From: Pseudomonadales bacterium
Lineage (GTDB): Bacteria; Pseudomonadota; Gammaproteobacteria; Pseudomonadales; Pseudohongiellaceae
Direction: 5' to 3'
DNA: 10,027 nucleotides
Assembly: GCA_022360535.1 (NCBI GenBank)
Contig: JAKSCP010000218.1
Location: 1-10,027 of the forward strand
Under the pieces are notes generated by a model, which was not told the DNA's origin, made no database searches, and saw only the letters and a program-made list of their open reading frames with translations. Position 1 is the stretch's first letter, and each line of letters begins with the position of its first letter. The translations under genes and the position numbers were made by a program. Below, one piece after another: positions 1 to 6,225 of this stretch.

Positions 1-5
1 AATAG

Positions 6-119
6 TATTGCCGTATTGAAGAAACCGGATCCAATCTGGATGTGTTCGATAGTCTTATTGATGCCAACCGTTGGTTGATGCAAGAAAAGGATGCACATCG
101 TCAGCCTCCAGCGCACTAG
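6..119 (+). CDS. C-terminal fragment of a small YC-motif protein (partial or broken)
   Basis: This open frame encodes 37 residues and ends at TAG 117-119. It begins YCRIEETGSN and later has an Arg-Trp-Leu-Met stretch followed by a charged, proline-ending tail. It resembles residues 45 onward of the lipoprotein at 1406-1687 (YC, an acidic residue, a Ser-x-Ile/Leu element, a Trp about 14 residues further on, then Glu/Lys-rich residues), so the two may belong to one family of small secreted proteins. An in-frame TAG lies at positions 3-5, directly before the Tyr codon. It may be a base-call error at a contig edge, or the gene may be a remnant. The second cysteine of the 1406 protein is absent here. 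No start codon or ribosome site is visible inside the window. The similarity was judged by eye on a short stretch, so the call is tentative. Confidence 0.35.
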   Translation, partial: YCRIEETGSNLDVFDSLIDANRWLMQEKDAHRQPPAH

Positions 120-278
120 CTTGAATGGCCATGACAGATTTCTGTAGTCCGATACTGTCACAAACAATGCGGGAGCTTATGCGACACTGGAGCTGAGTAG
201 TGGAACTCTTGCTATTTGAATCCCATAAGTTAGTATTTTTGCGTCCTAGTGATTTCTGCAGCATGCGAGGATCGAACA

Positions 279-659
279 ATGGAATGCCCGAAGTGCAATG
301 GTGAATTGGAAACCAAGGAGCACGAGCAGGTCAGGCTGGAACGCTGTAATCGATGTTATGGCATCCTGGTTGAGGAACACATGCTCACTGAGACATTTGC
401 GCAGTGGATGTCGGAGTCTTTCCTTGACGTTGGCTCACCCGCATTGGGCAAGAAGTACGACAAGATTGACGATATTCGCTGTCCTGTTTGTGATGTACAA
501 ATGGACAAGATAGAGGATCCTGTGCAGACCCATATCTGGATGGAGTCCTGTTCGAAATGCGGCCGCGTCTTCCTTGATGCGGGCGAGCTTACAGATCTAA
601 AGCACGAGACTTTCGCTGATCGCTTCAAGGGCATGCTCAAGGGCAAGCGCAAGAAGTAA
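279..659 (+). CDS. Double zinc-ribbon protein, zf-TFIIB type
   Basis: A 126-residue protein with two zinc ribbons of the zf-TFIIB family. The first uses C3-x2-C6 and C23-x2-C26, followed by a hydrophobic ILVEEH segment. The second uses C68-x2-C71 and C91-x2-C94, followed by RVFLDAGEL, the hallmark tail of this family. The C-terminus is very basic (KGMLKGKRKK). All eight cysteines are present, so both sites should bind zinc. ATG 279 was chosen because GAGG at 267-270 lies at good spacing and the first ribbon begins at residue 3; an in-frame GTG at 249 would only add ten unconserved residues. The family is common and its cellular role is mostly unknown; nucleic-acid or protein binding is only inferred from the ribbon fold. 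It appears monocistronic and ends 5 bp from the convergent cupin gene. Confidence 0.85.
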   Translation: MECPKCNGELETKEHEQVRLERCNRCYGILVEEHMLTETFAQWMSESFLDVGSPALGKKYDKIDDIRCPVCDVQMDKIEDPVQTHIWMESCSKCGRVFLDAGELTDLKHETFADRFKGMLKGKRKK

Positions 660-676
660 ACCCATCATTGTGGGTT
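659..676. terminator. Small hairpin between convergent genes
   Basis: AACCCA (659-664) pairs perfectly with TGGGTT (671-676) around a 6-nt loop, at the junction of the zinc-ribbon and cupin genes. The stem is short and there is no proper T-run: on the minus strand it is followed by TTTACTTCTT, on the plus strand by none. It could be a weak terminator for the cupin gene. Confidence 0.25.
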
Positions 677-1159
677 CGCAAAAGTTCTCCCAATCTCAGG
701 TTGTGGGATTGAAGTAGTGACAACTGGCCCCATTCCCATAATTTGCACCGTAACCGCTTCATCTTTGGCCATGTCGTAGTGATGACCACCAGGTGGTTGG
801 TAGATGAACGTGCCTTCCGGCACTGCTTTCATATTGTCGGGATCGTAAATATCGGAAACTGGGCCGTAGGATGTGTACCAGGTTCCTTTTATGACCGTGA
901 TATAACGCGCAGTGCTGTGGTAATGGGGACGACTGCCAGTGCCAGGTTGGAAGGTAATTCGCATCACGTACAGGCCTGGCTTGGAAGGATCGCCATAGAT
1001 AAGAACTGAACGTGAGCCTTCAGCTGGTTCTAACACGTCAGGGGTGCCGATGATGAACCCCAGTTCATCAGGATCAATGTCTTGAGCGAGTGACGCTGGT
1101 CCTGCAACCAGCAGGGAGACGCCAGCGATGGCGAAAAATCGGGTAAATGAGCTGCGCAT
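665..1159 (-). CDS. Exported cupin-domain protein
   Basis: A 164-residue protein with a Sec signal peptide (Arg7, hydrophobic core about 8-20, likely cleavage after ASLA at 25) and one cupin barrel. Motif 1 is H79-Y-H81 followed by IKGTWY; motif 2 is G116-x5-P122-x-G124-x2-H127. These supply three histidine metal ligands, but the glutamate usual in motif 1 is Arg85 and the final Asn of motif 2 is Ala131. Metal binding may therefore be three-histidine only or lost. Such periplasmic single-domain cupins are mostly uncharacterised; dioxygenase-like or sugar/ligand-binding roles are possible, and I do not assign one. The start at 1159 was preferred over an upstream ATG at 1258 because GGAG lies at 1167-1170 and the signal peptide begins there. 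The 246 bp upstream, shared with the divergent lipoprotein gene, show no convincing promoter. Confidence 0.8.
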   Translation of the reverse strand: MRSSFTRFFAIAGVSLLVAGPASLAQDIDPDELGFIIGTPDVLEPAEGSRSVLIYGDPSKPGLYVMRITFQPGTGSRPHYHSTARYITVIKGTWYTSYGPVSDIYDPDNMKAVPEGTFIYQPPGGHHYDMAKDEAVTVQIMGMGPVVTTSIPQPEIGRTFANPQ

Positions 1160-1405
1160 TGGATTGCTCCTTATCGTTATATGCAGGCGTAGGATGCCGC
1201 TAAATTCTGCCACCAAGCCTAAAACAGTGGTTGCAAAATGCCAAGGTAATTGGGTCAAGTGGGCCTTGAGTAGGCCAGGCTGGTAATTGTGGGGGCTTGG
1301 GATGTCCCTGGATTCAGGGGCTGGCTGTTAGTCAAATGAGGTTGGCTGAAATGCCTTGAACGGGATTGATCTGCTGGGCTATCTTATTACGTAGAGGAAT
1401 TACCT

Positions 1406-1687
1406 ATGAGAACGCTTCTGGCACTATCAGCATCTTGCCTGGTCTTGGCTTCTTGTGCGACAGCGCGGTCTTTTGCATCGATGAGCGAAGAAGAGCTTAT
1501 AGCCTACAACAAAGGAAGGCCGGTAATGCAGCAGGTGTATTGCACAAAAGAGGCGAGGACCTCTTCGCGTATCCGCAAAACTTATTGCGATACGGTGCAG
1601 GGGTGGATCACTTATAATGAAAGGCAAATGATGGCGCTTGAGACCATGAATACACCAAGCGCTTCGCCCTTGCGTGGTGGGAATTGA
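1406..1687 (+). CDS. Small predicted lipoprotein
   Basis: A 93-residue protein with a lipoprotein signal peptide: MRTLLALSASCLVLASC, with lipobox LASC and lipidated Cys17. The residues after the cysteine (Ala, Thr) do not carry the Asp+2 inner-membrane retention signal, so outer-membrane sorting is likely. The mature part has Cys46 in a VYC motif and Cys61 in TYCDT, 15 residues apart, which could form a disulfide in the periplasm. No known domain was recognised. The start is supported by AGGA at 1395-1398, seven bases from the ATG. The gene ends before a strong bidirectional terminator shared with the TonB receptor. A weak TTGAAC/TATCTT pair lies upstream, but it would place the transcript start on the ribosome site, so I do not annotate it. 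A fragment at the left edge of the window seems related. Confidence 0.75.
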   Translation: MRTLLALSASCLVLASCATARSFASMSEEELIAYNKGRPVMQQVYCTKEARTSSRIRKTYCDTVQGWITYNERQMMALETMNTPSASPLRGGN

Positions 1688-1720
1688 ATTTTTGTACAGT
1701 TGATTGACTTGGCAATCATA

Positions 1721-1749
1721 AAAAAGGGGAGCTAATAGCTCCCCTTTTT
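1721..1749. terminator. Bidirectional rho-independent terminator
   Basis: A 13-bp perfect inverted repeat: AAAAAGGGGAGCT (1721-1733), a 3-nt loop AAT, then AGCTCCCCTTTTT (1737-1749). The GC-rich core is flanked by A5 on one side and T5 on the other, so it works on both strands. It ends the lipoprotein transcript (stop at 1687) and the TonB receptor transcript (stop at 1804 on the minus strand). Confidence 0.9.
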
Positions 1750-1803
1750 GTTGTCTTAAATTCTGTAGCACTGATCTCGAAGAGACCAGTGCATTGGTCA
1801 GAA

Positions 1804-4584
1804 TTAGAAGTCTACGCGGAATCTCGCGTAGTAGAAGGCACCTTCAATACCCCAAGGCGAAGAACCGGCGAAAGTGTTACCAGAGCCGATTGTTCCGTCC
1901 AGGTTATCGATATCGATTGGAGCTTCTTCATCGAACACGTTGTTCGCGCCGATGATGATCTGGTAGTTGTCAGCGATAGTTACAGCTGCTTCTACGTCGA
2001 AGATAGTTTCGCCGCTGTAGCAGTTATCGCGGAACAGACCAGGAGTACAGTCGATGGTGAAGCCGAGGCCCAGAGGACCGCGATCAGTTGGATCGCCGCT
2101 CCAGTCACCGTCTATCCAGTCATCGTAGTAGCTCGCACGAGCCAGGAAACGCCAGTTGTTGTAGAAGTGGTTATAGGTGAACACGCCACGGTTTTGTGGG
2201 TTGAAGTTCTCCAGTTCCACAACTCGGTTACGAGCAACCTCGGAACCTGCGTTGTCCACTTCAGTTTCTGTCCAGTTCCAGGCACCGATCAGGCTACCGT
2301 TACCGGCATCGCCCCAATCCACATCATAGGTAGCAACCACGTCGATACCTTGAGTAGTGGTGTCGAAGTCGTTGGTGTAGAAAGATACGGAGCTGAGGTC
2401 AGCCGCACCTGGTACACCCAGTTCCTGCAGACACAGAGCCAGGTTACCAACTGGGTTGGCAATCGCACCCGGGCAGTTTTGACCTGCAGGTACTGGCTCA
2501 CCAGCGATGTTGATAGTACCGGTTTGCGAGATACGGTCTTCAATTTCAATGTTGAAGTAGTCAGCAGTGATATTGAAATCCGGGGTTACGTCCCAAACCA
2601 CGCCGAAAGAGTAGTTAGTAGATTCCTCTTCCTTCAACGCTTCTGCACCCAGGAACTGAGCAATTGGGTTGGTAGGAGGAATCTGACCACGCTGCTGCAA
2701 CTCACCGTCAACTGTAATAGTCGACAGCTTGGTCACGTTTTCCTGACCAGGTGTTGGAGCACGGAAACCGGTGTTGAATGAACCACGTACCGAGAAATCG
2801 TCGGTGATTCTGTAACGACCGGATACCTTGTAGTTGAACGTGTCGCCGAAAGTTTCGAAGTCCTCGTAGCGGAAAGCCACGGAGCCAGTAAAGGCATCGG
2901 TGATATCTGCTTCGAAGTCAGTGTAGAGTGCGTAGTTGCTGCGACCCCACAGACCTGCCTGGTTCGGGCTGAAACCAGCGAAACCGTGAGCACCGATGCT
3001 CAGGTTAGGCAGAGGCGTCACGCCGTCAGAGTAAGTGTTGGAACCGTCGACGTTCTGGAAGGCAAAACGGCCAGCATCCCAGGAGTTAATCTCACCAATC
3101 AGGGTTTCGAAAATCTCGTCACGCCATTGACCACCGAAAGCGATGCTCAAGTCTGAAGCAAAGCCGTCAACCGGCATGGTGTAGACGAAGTCAGCGTTCA
3201 GAGTAACTTCTGACTGCACGTTGGAGCCGATGTCGAAGTCACGCTGCAATGCACCGTTCACAATGCCATCGGGACCCAGTGATGGGTTCCAGGTGTTGTT
3301 CAGGAAGAAGTTAACCTTGTTGCGACCAAAAGTACCTGAAATGTCGTATGTCAGATCGTCATTGATCTCACCACGAACACCTACTGCCAGGCTGGCGTCT
3401 TTCATGCCACCGCCGAACTGTGGTGTGTATCCACCAGGAACAAGCTGGTTCATCACAAAGCAGTTATCCGGTAATGAATTTAGGGCCGCTTCGTCAGCAG
3501 CAACCGCTACTGGGTCCAGCAGAGTGCCGCTACCACCAGAACCTGGGCTGGTCAGCGCAGGACAGTTGGAAGTGATACCAGTCTGACCGGCAGCGATGTT
3601 GGTATCGACAACCGCACGAACACTGCCATTGGTATACACGCCGCCACGAGAGTTTGGATTACGGTAGAAGAAACCGCCTTCCGTCTCACGGGCGCCAACG
3701 TTACCGAAAGCATACACTTCAGTGGTGTCGCTTACCTGAATGCCGGAGTTGATGAAGATATTCCAGTTGTCACGATACTCAGGACCACCCCATACCTGTG
3801 CATAAGGCTGACGGATGCTGTTGCGCTGAGCCGTGTTACCACTGGCAATCAGAGTCGCTGCGTCAGTACGCTGAGTGGAACGCGATGTGGGATCTTGTTC
3901 CATCCAGGAAGCGGTAATGTTTGCGAATCCGTTTGGACCCAGAGGCAGACCGAAGTTGGTCATGATTTGAGTCAACTGACCATCACCTTCACCGAATTCA
4001 CCTGTCCTGGCTTCCAGCGTGAAACCATCAGGATCTTCTTTCAGGTTGAAGTTGATCACACCAGCGATTGCGTCAGAACCGTACTGGGCTGCCGCACCGT
4101 CACGCAGGATTTCAGTGTTTCTGAAAGCCAGCGCTGGGATGGCAGAGATGTCAGCACCTTGTGAACCGGCGGCCAGTGAGCCACCCAGTTCGGCGATAAC
4201 ACCTGAACGGTGACGACGCTTACCATTTACCAGTACCAGCACGTTATCAGGTGGCAGTCCACGCAATGTCGCAGGACGTACAATTGTCGCTGCGTCAGAG
4301 ATTGACTGACGAGTCACGTTATAGGATGGCACTGAAGTGCGCAGCATTTCGTCAAGATCGGCAAAGCCCATGTTGACGAATTCGTCGCCGCTGATGACAT
4401 CAACAGGAACGGAAGAATCGGATGCACTACGCGCTGGGCGACGTGAACCGATCGTAACGATTTCTTCAACGATTTCGTCGGCTTGTTGTCCATAGGCAAC
4501 TGGTGCGAAACCAGCAGGTGCCAATAGACCAAGCGCGATGGCCGTAGGGAGAACCCGACGAGCCAGGTTTGGTCGTTGTTTCAT
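1804..4584 (-). CDS. TonB-dependent outer-membrane receptor
   Basis: A 926-residue outer-membrane active-transport receptor, powered by TonB-ExbBD, of a size typical for the family. A signal peptide occupies residues 1-32 (likely cut before QQADE). A TonB-box-like stretch EEIVTIGSR lies at 40-48. The plug domain follows, with VPVDVISGDEF (59-69), LRGLPPDNVLVLVNGKRRH (107-125) and LRDGAAAQYGSDAIAGVIN (160-178). The rest is the 22-strand barrel, ending YARFRVDF with the terminal Phe needed for BAM assembly. The start has AGGGGA just upstream (about 4590-4595). The substrate is not evident: the plug signature GADISAIPALA belongs to a broad group with few known ligands, and no transporter, hydrolase or siderophore genes adjoin it, so iron-complex, carbohydrate and peptide uptake all remain open. 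Transcription ends at the 1721-1749 terminator. Upstream lie a leader hairpin and a 332-bp gap. Confidence 0.93.
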   Translation of the reverse strand: MKQRPNLARRVLPTAIALGLLAPAGFAPVAYGQQADEIVEEIVTIGSRRPARSASDSSVPVDVISGDEFVNMGFADLDEMLRTSVPSYNVTRQSISDAATIVRPATLRGLPPDNVLVLVNGKRRHRSGVIAELGGSLAAGSQGADISAIPALAFRNTEILRDGAAAQYGSDAIAGVINFNLKEDPDGFTLEARTGEFGEGDGQLTQIMTNFGLPLGPNGFANITASWMEQDPTSRSTQRTDAATLIASGNTAQRNSIRQPYAQVWGGPEYRDNWNIFINSGIQVSDTTEVYAFGNVGARETEGGFFYRNPNSRGGVYTNGSVRAVVDTNIAAGQTGITSNCPALTSPGSGGSGTLLDPVAVAADEAALNSLPDNCFVMNQLVPGGYTPQFGGGMKDASLAVGVRGEINDDLTYDISGTFGRNKVNFFLNNTWNPSLGPDGIVNGALQRDFDIGSNVQSEVTLNADFVYTMPVDGFASDLSIAFGGQWRDEIFETLIGEINSWDAGRFAFQNVDGSNTYSDGVTPLPNLSIGAHGFAGFSPNQAGLWGRSNYALYTDFEADITDAFTGSVAFRYEDFETFGDTFNYKVSGRYRITDDFSVRGSFNTGFRAPTPGQENVTKLSTITVDGELQQRGQIPPTNPIAQFLGAEALKEEESTNYSFGVVWDVTPDFNITADYFNIEIEDRISQTGTINIAGEPVPAGQNCPGAIANPVGNLALCLQELGVPGAADLSSVSFYTNDFDTTTQGIDVVATYDVDWGDAGNGSLIGAWNWTETEVDNAGSEVARNRVVELENFNPQNRGVFTYNHFYNNWRFLARASYYDDWIDGDWSGDPTDRGPLGLGFTIDCTPGLFRDNCYSGETIFDVEAAVTIADNYQIIIGANNVFDEEAPIDIDNLDGTIGSGNTFAGSSPWGIEGAFYYARFRVDF

Positions 4585-4916
4585 TTACTTCCCCTTTAAA
4601 GTATTGGAAATATTTTTTTTGAGCTCCGAAAAGCCCTATTCGGAACTCTGCAACCCAATTACACGAGCCTCTATAGCGACTCCTGTGATTGGGACGCAAA
4701 GTCGTTTGCGTAGAATAAGAGTCAATACTGTAAAAGTCTACCGAAAACGCCCAAAATTCGGGCACTTGCGCGGAAATTGGGCGCCAAAATAGTCCAGATT
4801 TTGTGCATGTGCGCTGTCACACAGGTTTGTTCAGGTGCGACTGTGAGGAAATGGTGCAGAACACGCGCGATTATGGCGCTAAATGTGATGAAATGTTGTT
4901 AACGCGACATTCCGTG
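4585..4916. other. Gene-free stretch upstream of the TonB receptor
   Basis: These 332 bp separate the receptor start from the end of the downstream pilin gene. I find no credible coding frame. The stretch holds the leader hairpin at 4621-4648, a pair of 7-bp inverted arms (CGCCCAA at 4748-4754 and TTGGGCG at 4777-4783), and a small palindrome TTGG-GCG-CCAA at 4777-4787. The receptor promoter must lie here, reading leftward. A candidate TTGACT occurs at about 4719-4724, but no good -10 box sits at the right spacing, so I cannot place it. There is no clear terminator for the pilin gene ending at 4917. Confidence 0.6.
4621..4648 (-). promoter_or_regulatory. Leader hairpin of the TonB receptor mRNA
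   Basis: Arms 4621-4630 and 4639-4648 pair at 9 of 10 positions (GAG, one mismatch, then TCCGAA) around an 8-nt loop. On the receptor's strand the hairpin is followed by an eight-A run and then the AGGGGA ribosome site. It is not a terminator, since no T-run follows on either strand. It may stabilise the leader, or the inverted repeat may be a protein operator. Confidence 0.4.
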
Positions 4917-5345
4917 CTAGCAGTAACCTGTCCATTCGCAACTACCGCCCTGCACCCACTCGATAGGAGGATCGGCGTTCACTGCACGCAGGGTGTAGGT
5001 TTCCCCTGAGAGCTCGGTGCCATCGAACCACCACATGACAAAAATGGTGCCGCCCCATAGGCCAATCATCTGATTCTGGTTGGGATTGGACCAGGGCGTG
5101 GTCATGGGTGGAATGCCATTGGTGCCGGAGTTGAACTGCCCCGGAAACTGCACCAGGCCTCGAAACGCAGCGAGCTCAGCGGCGTTTTTGAATGGTGTTG
5201 TGGCGAGAATCGCTTCGGAAAAACGGGCTCGTAAGCTGTATTGCTGATAGGCAGGAACGGCGATTGATGCCAGCGTGCCGAGAATGGCAGTAACCGTCAG
5301 CAATTCCAGTAAAGTGAATCCTCGTTGTTTGCGAAGGGGTCGCAT
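4917..5345 (-). CDS. Type IV pilin-like protein, second of a tandem pair
   Basis: A 142-residue prepilin. The leader is nine residues (MRPLRKQRG) with cleavage by prepilin peptidase at G9|F10; the mature protein starts FTLLELLTV with the assembly Glu5 at residue 14. The hydrophobic N-terminal helix continues through AVPAYQQY. The remainder is a small globular domain ending GGSCEWTGYC, where two cysteines five residues apart may form an unusually short disulfide-bonded loop with the last cysteine at the very C-terminus. The start at 5345 was chosen over an upstream in-frame ATG at 5420 because it gives a normal short leader and because the TATAAT box at 5383-5388 lies between them. The Shine-Dalgarno is poor (GCGAG next to the ATG). 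It is a close paralog of the next gene; no pilus assembly genes are nearby, so those must be elsewhere. Major or minor pilin cannot be decided. Confidence 0.88.
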   Translation of the reverse strand: MRPLRKQRGFTLLELLTVTAILGTLASIAVPAYQQYSLRARFSEAILATTPFKNAAELAAFRGLVQFPGQFNSGTNGIPPMTTPWSNPNQNQMIGLWGGTIFVMWWFDGTELSGETYTLRAVNADPPIEWVQGGSCEWTGYC

Positions 5346-5382
5346 CTCGCTTTTTACATCAGCACTCAGTGAAGGAGCGCCA

Positions 5383-5388
5383 ATTATA
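5383..5388 (-). promoter_or_regulatory. -10 box of the 4917-5345 pilin gene
   Basis: A perfect TATAAT on the minus strand, 38 bases before the pilin ATG, giving a leader of about 30 nt. The -35 region (AGAGTT at 17-bp spacing) fits sigma-70 poorly, so an activator may be needed. It supports independent transcription of this gene and the short-leader start. Confidence 0.5.
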
Positions 5389-5452
5389 GCCCTTGAAGGC
5401 TCAAGAACTCTAAGCAACAACGGGATGAAAGTTAGTTACTAGATAGTGGGAA

Positions 5453-5884
5453 TCAGCAGTATCCGGCCCACTGACAACTACCACCCTCTACCCATTCTAT
5501 GGGCGGATCGGCATCCATAGCACGTAGAGTGTAGGAGTGGCCTGCCAGGAGACTGCCGTCGAACCACCACAATACAAATATCTGGCCACTGAATACGCCG
5601 ACAAAATAATTATCAGTGCTGCCGCCAAAGCCAGGCCATTGATGCTGGGGGATGCCGTTGGTGCCGGATTGAAATTGGCTGGGATTGCTCACCAGGCCAC
5701 GGAAAGCGGCTAGCTCCATGGCATTTTTCCAGGGAGTTGTTGCCAGTAAGGCTTCAGAGAATCGCGCTCGCAGGCTGTATTGCTGGTAAGCCGGGACTGC
5801 AATAGAGGCCAGCGTGCCAATGACGGCTGTGACTGTTAGCAGTTCAAGCAGGGTGAAGCCCCATTGTTTTCTTGTTTTTCTCAT
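5453..5884 (-). CDS. Type IV pilin-like protein, first of a tandem pair
   Basis: A 143-residue prepilin with the nine-residue leader MRKTRKQWG, prepilin peptidase site G9|F10 and Glu5 of the mature protein at residue 14. It matches the following pilin almost residue for residue from FTLLELL through the ELAAFRGLV region. It differs through a central segment of about 25 residues, then matches again in the WWFDG, YTLRA and DPPIEWV elements and ends GGSCQWAGYC. The start at 5884 was chosen over ATGs at 5911 and 6004, which would give atypically long leaders; the TATAAT at 5913-5918 lies just upstream and would start the transcript downstream of both. The Shine-Dalgarno is weak. The two pilin genes are 107 bp apart and arose by tandem duplication. 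It is transcribed divergently from the 5992 gene. Confidence 0.88.
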   Translation of the reverse strand: MRKTRKQWGFTLLELLTVTAVIGTLASIAVPAYQQYSLRARFSEALLATTPWKNAMELAAFRGLVSNPSQFQSGTNGIPQHQWPGFGGSTDNYFVGVFSGQIFVLWWFDGSLLAGHSYTLRAMDADPPIEWVEGGSCQWAGYC

Positions 5885-5912
5885 GACCCGCTGAATTGCC
5901 AGTTTTGTCATG

Positions 5913-5918
5913 ATTATA
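5913..5918 (-). promoter_or_regulatory. -10 box of the 5453-5884 pilin gene
   Basis: A perfect TATAAT on the minus strand 29 bases before the ATG, placed much like the box of the paralogous gene. The -35 region at 17-bp spacing (GTTTCT) is poor. The same bases read TATAAC on the plus strand (5915-5920), towards the divergent 5992 gene, but no -35 match supports that direction. Confidence 0.45.
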
Positions 5919-5991
5919 ACGGGGCAGGAGGGCTGAGAAACTATTAACATTAGGGGCGCAGCATGGAAAGTAGCAAAGGAGACAGATTCGG

Positions 5992-6225
5992 ATGGGCGAG
6001 CCAATTGGGGAACTTCTATTGGACGTGTTTGGTCGCACAGTCATGGTGCGCCGTAGCGGGGAGTCTTGGGAAGCCTGTTACATGGGCAATGAAGGAAAGA
6101 AGCGAACTGCCGAAGATATTCAAATTCCCCCAACACTGGCAGTGGATGAAATCCCAAACTATATCGCTGATCTCTGCCATGAATGGGCAACGCCACAACA
6201 CGATGAGGTACGGGTAATTGACTAG
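5992..6225 (+). CDS. Small conserved-looking protein coupled to nhaA
   Basis: A 77-residue, soluble, acidic protein with no signal peptide or membrane segment. It starts MGEPIGELLLDVFGRTVMV, has a central GNEGKKR turn and IQIPPTL segment, and ends in an acidic helix with IADLCHEW. I do not recognise a domain. It is judged real because AAGGAG at 5976-5981 precedes the ATG, and because its stop lies 8 bp inside the nhaA frame, so ribosomes finishing it can start nhaA directly. The two are very likely one operon, and a link to pH or sodium response is possible but only inferred from position. A longer frame starting at 5963 in another register has worse composition and lacks such a ribosome site. 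Confidence 0.7.
   Translation: MGEPIGELLLDVFGRTVMVRRSGESWEACYMGNEGKKRTAEDIQIPPTLAVDEIPNYIADLCHEWATPQHDEVRVID
6205..6220 (+). promoter_or_regulatory. Ribosome binding site and TTG start of nhaA
   Basis: GAGG at 6205-6208 lies nine bases before TTG 6218-6220. The first in-frame ATG of nhaA is about 80 codons further in, beyond conserved membrane segments, so a non-ATG start is required. TTG is the best placed, and it overlaps the end of the 77-residue gene. Confidence 0.65.

Noticed and set aside
209..239. TTGCTA with TAGTAT upstream of the zinc-ribbon gene as a promoter
   Set aside because: Both boxes match at four of six with 16-bp spacing; in AT-rich intergenic DNA this is expected by chance.
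1356..1385. TTGAAC and TATCTT 18 bp apart before the lipoprotein gene
   Set aside because: Each box matches at only four of six positions and the transcript would start on top of the ribosome site.
1789..2781. A 330-codon open frame on the plus strand, antisense to the TonB receptor
   Set aside because: It lies wholly opposite the 3' part of a well-supported receptor gene, has a low-complexity Val/Thr/Ser-rich product with no recognisable domain and no ribosome site. It results from the receptor's codon usage.
4748..4787. Inverted arms CGCCCAA/TTGGGCG in the receptor upstream region as a terminator of the pilin gene
   Set aside because: They lie more than 130 bp past the pilin stop, have a 22-nt loop and no T-run; kept only as a note on the gene-free stretch.
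5885..6004. Longer N-termini for the first pilin (starts at 5911 or 6004)
   Set aside because: They would place 18 or more extra residues before the prepilin peptidase site and lie at or upstream of the TATAAT box; the short start matches the paralog.
5963..6217. An 84-codon frame overlapping the 77-residue gene in another register
   Set aside because: The product looks random and the AAGGAG at 5976-5981 lies inside it, spaced for the 5992 start instead.
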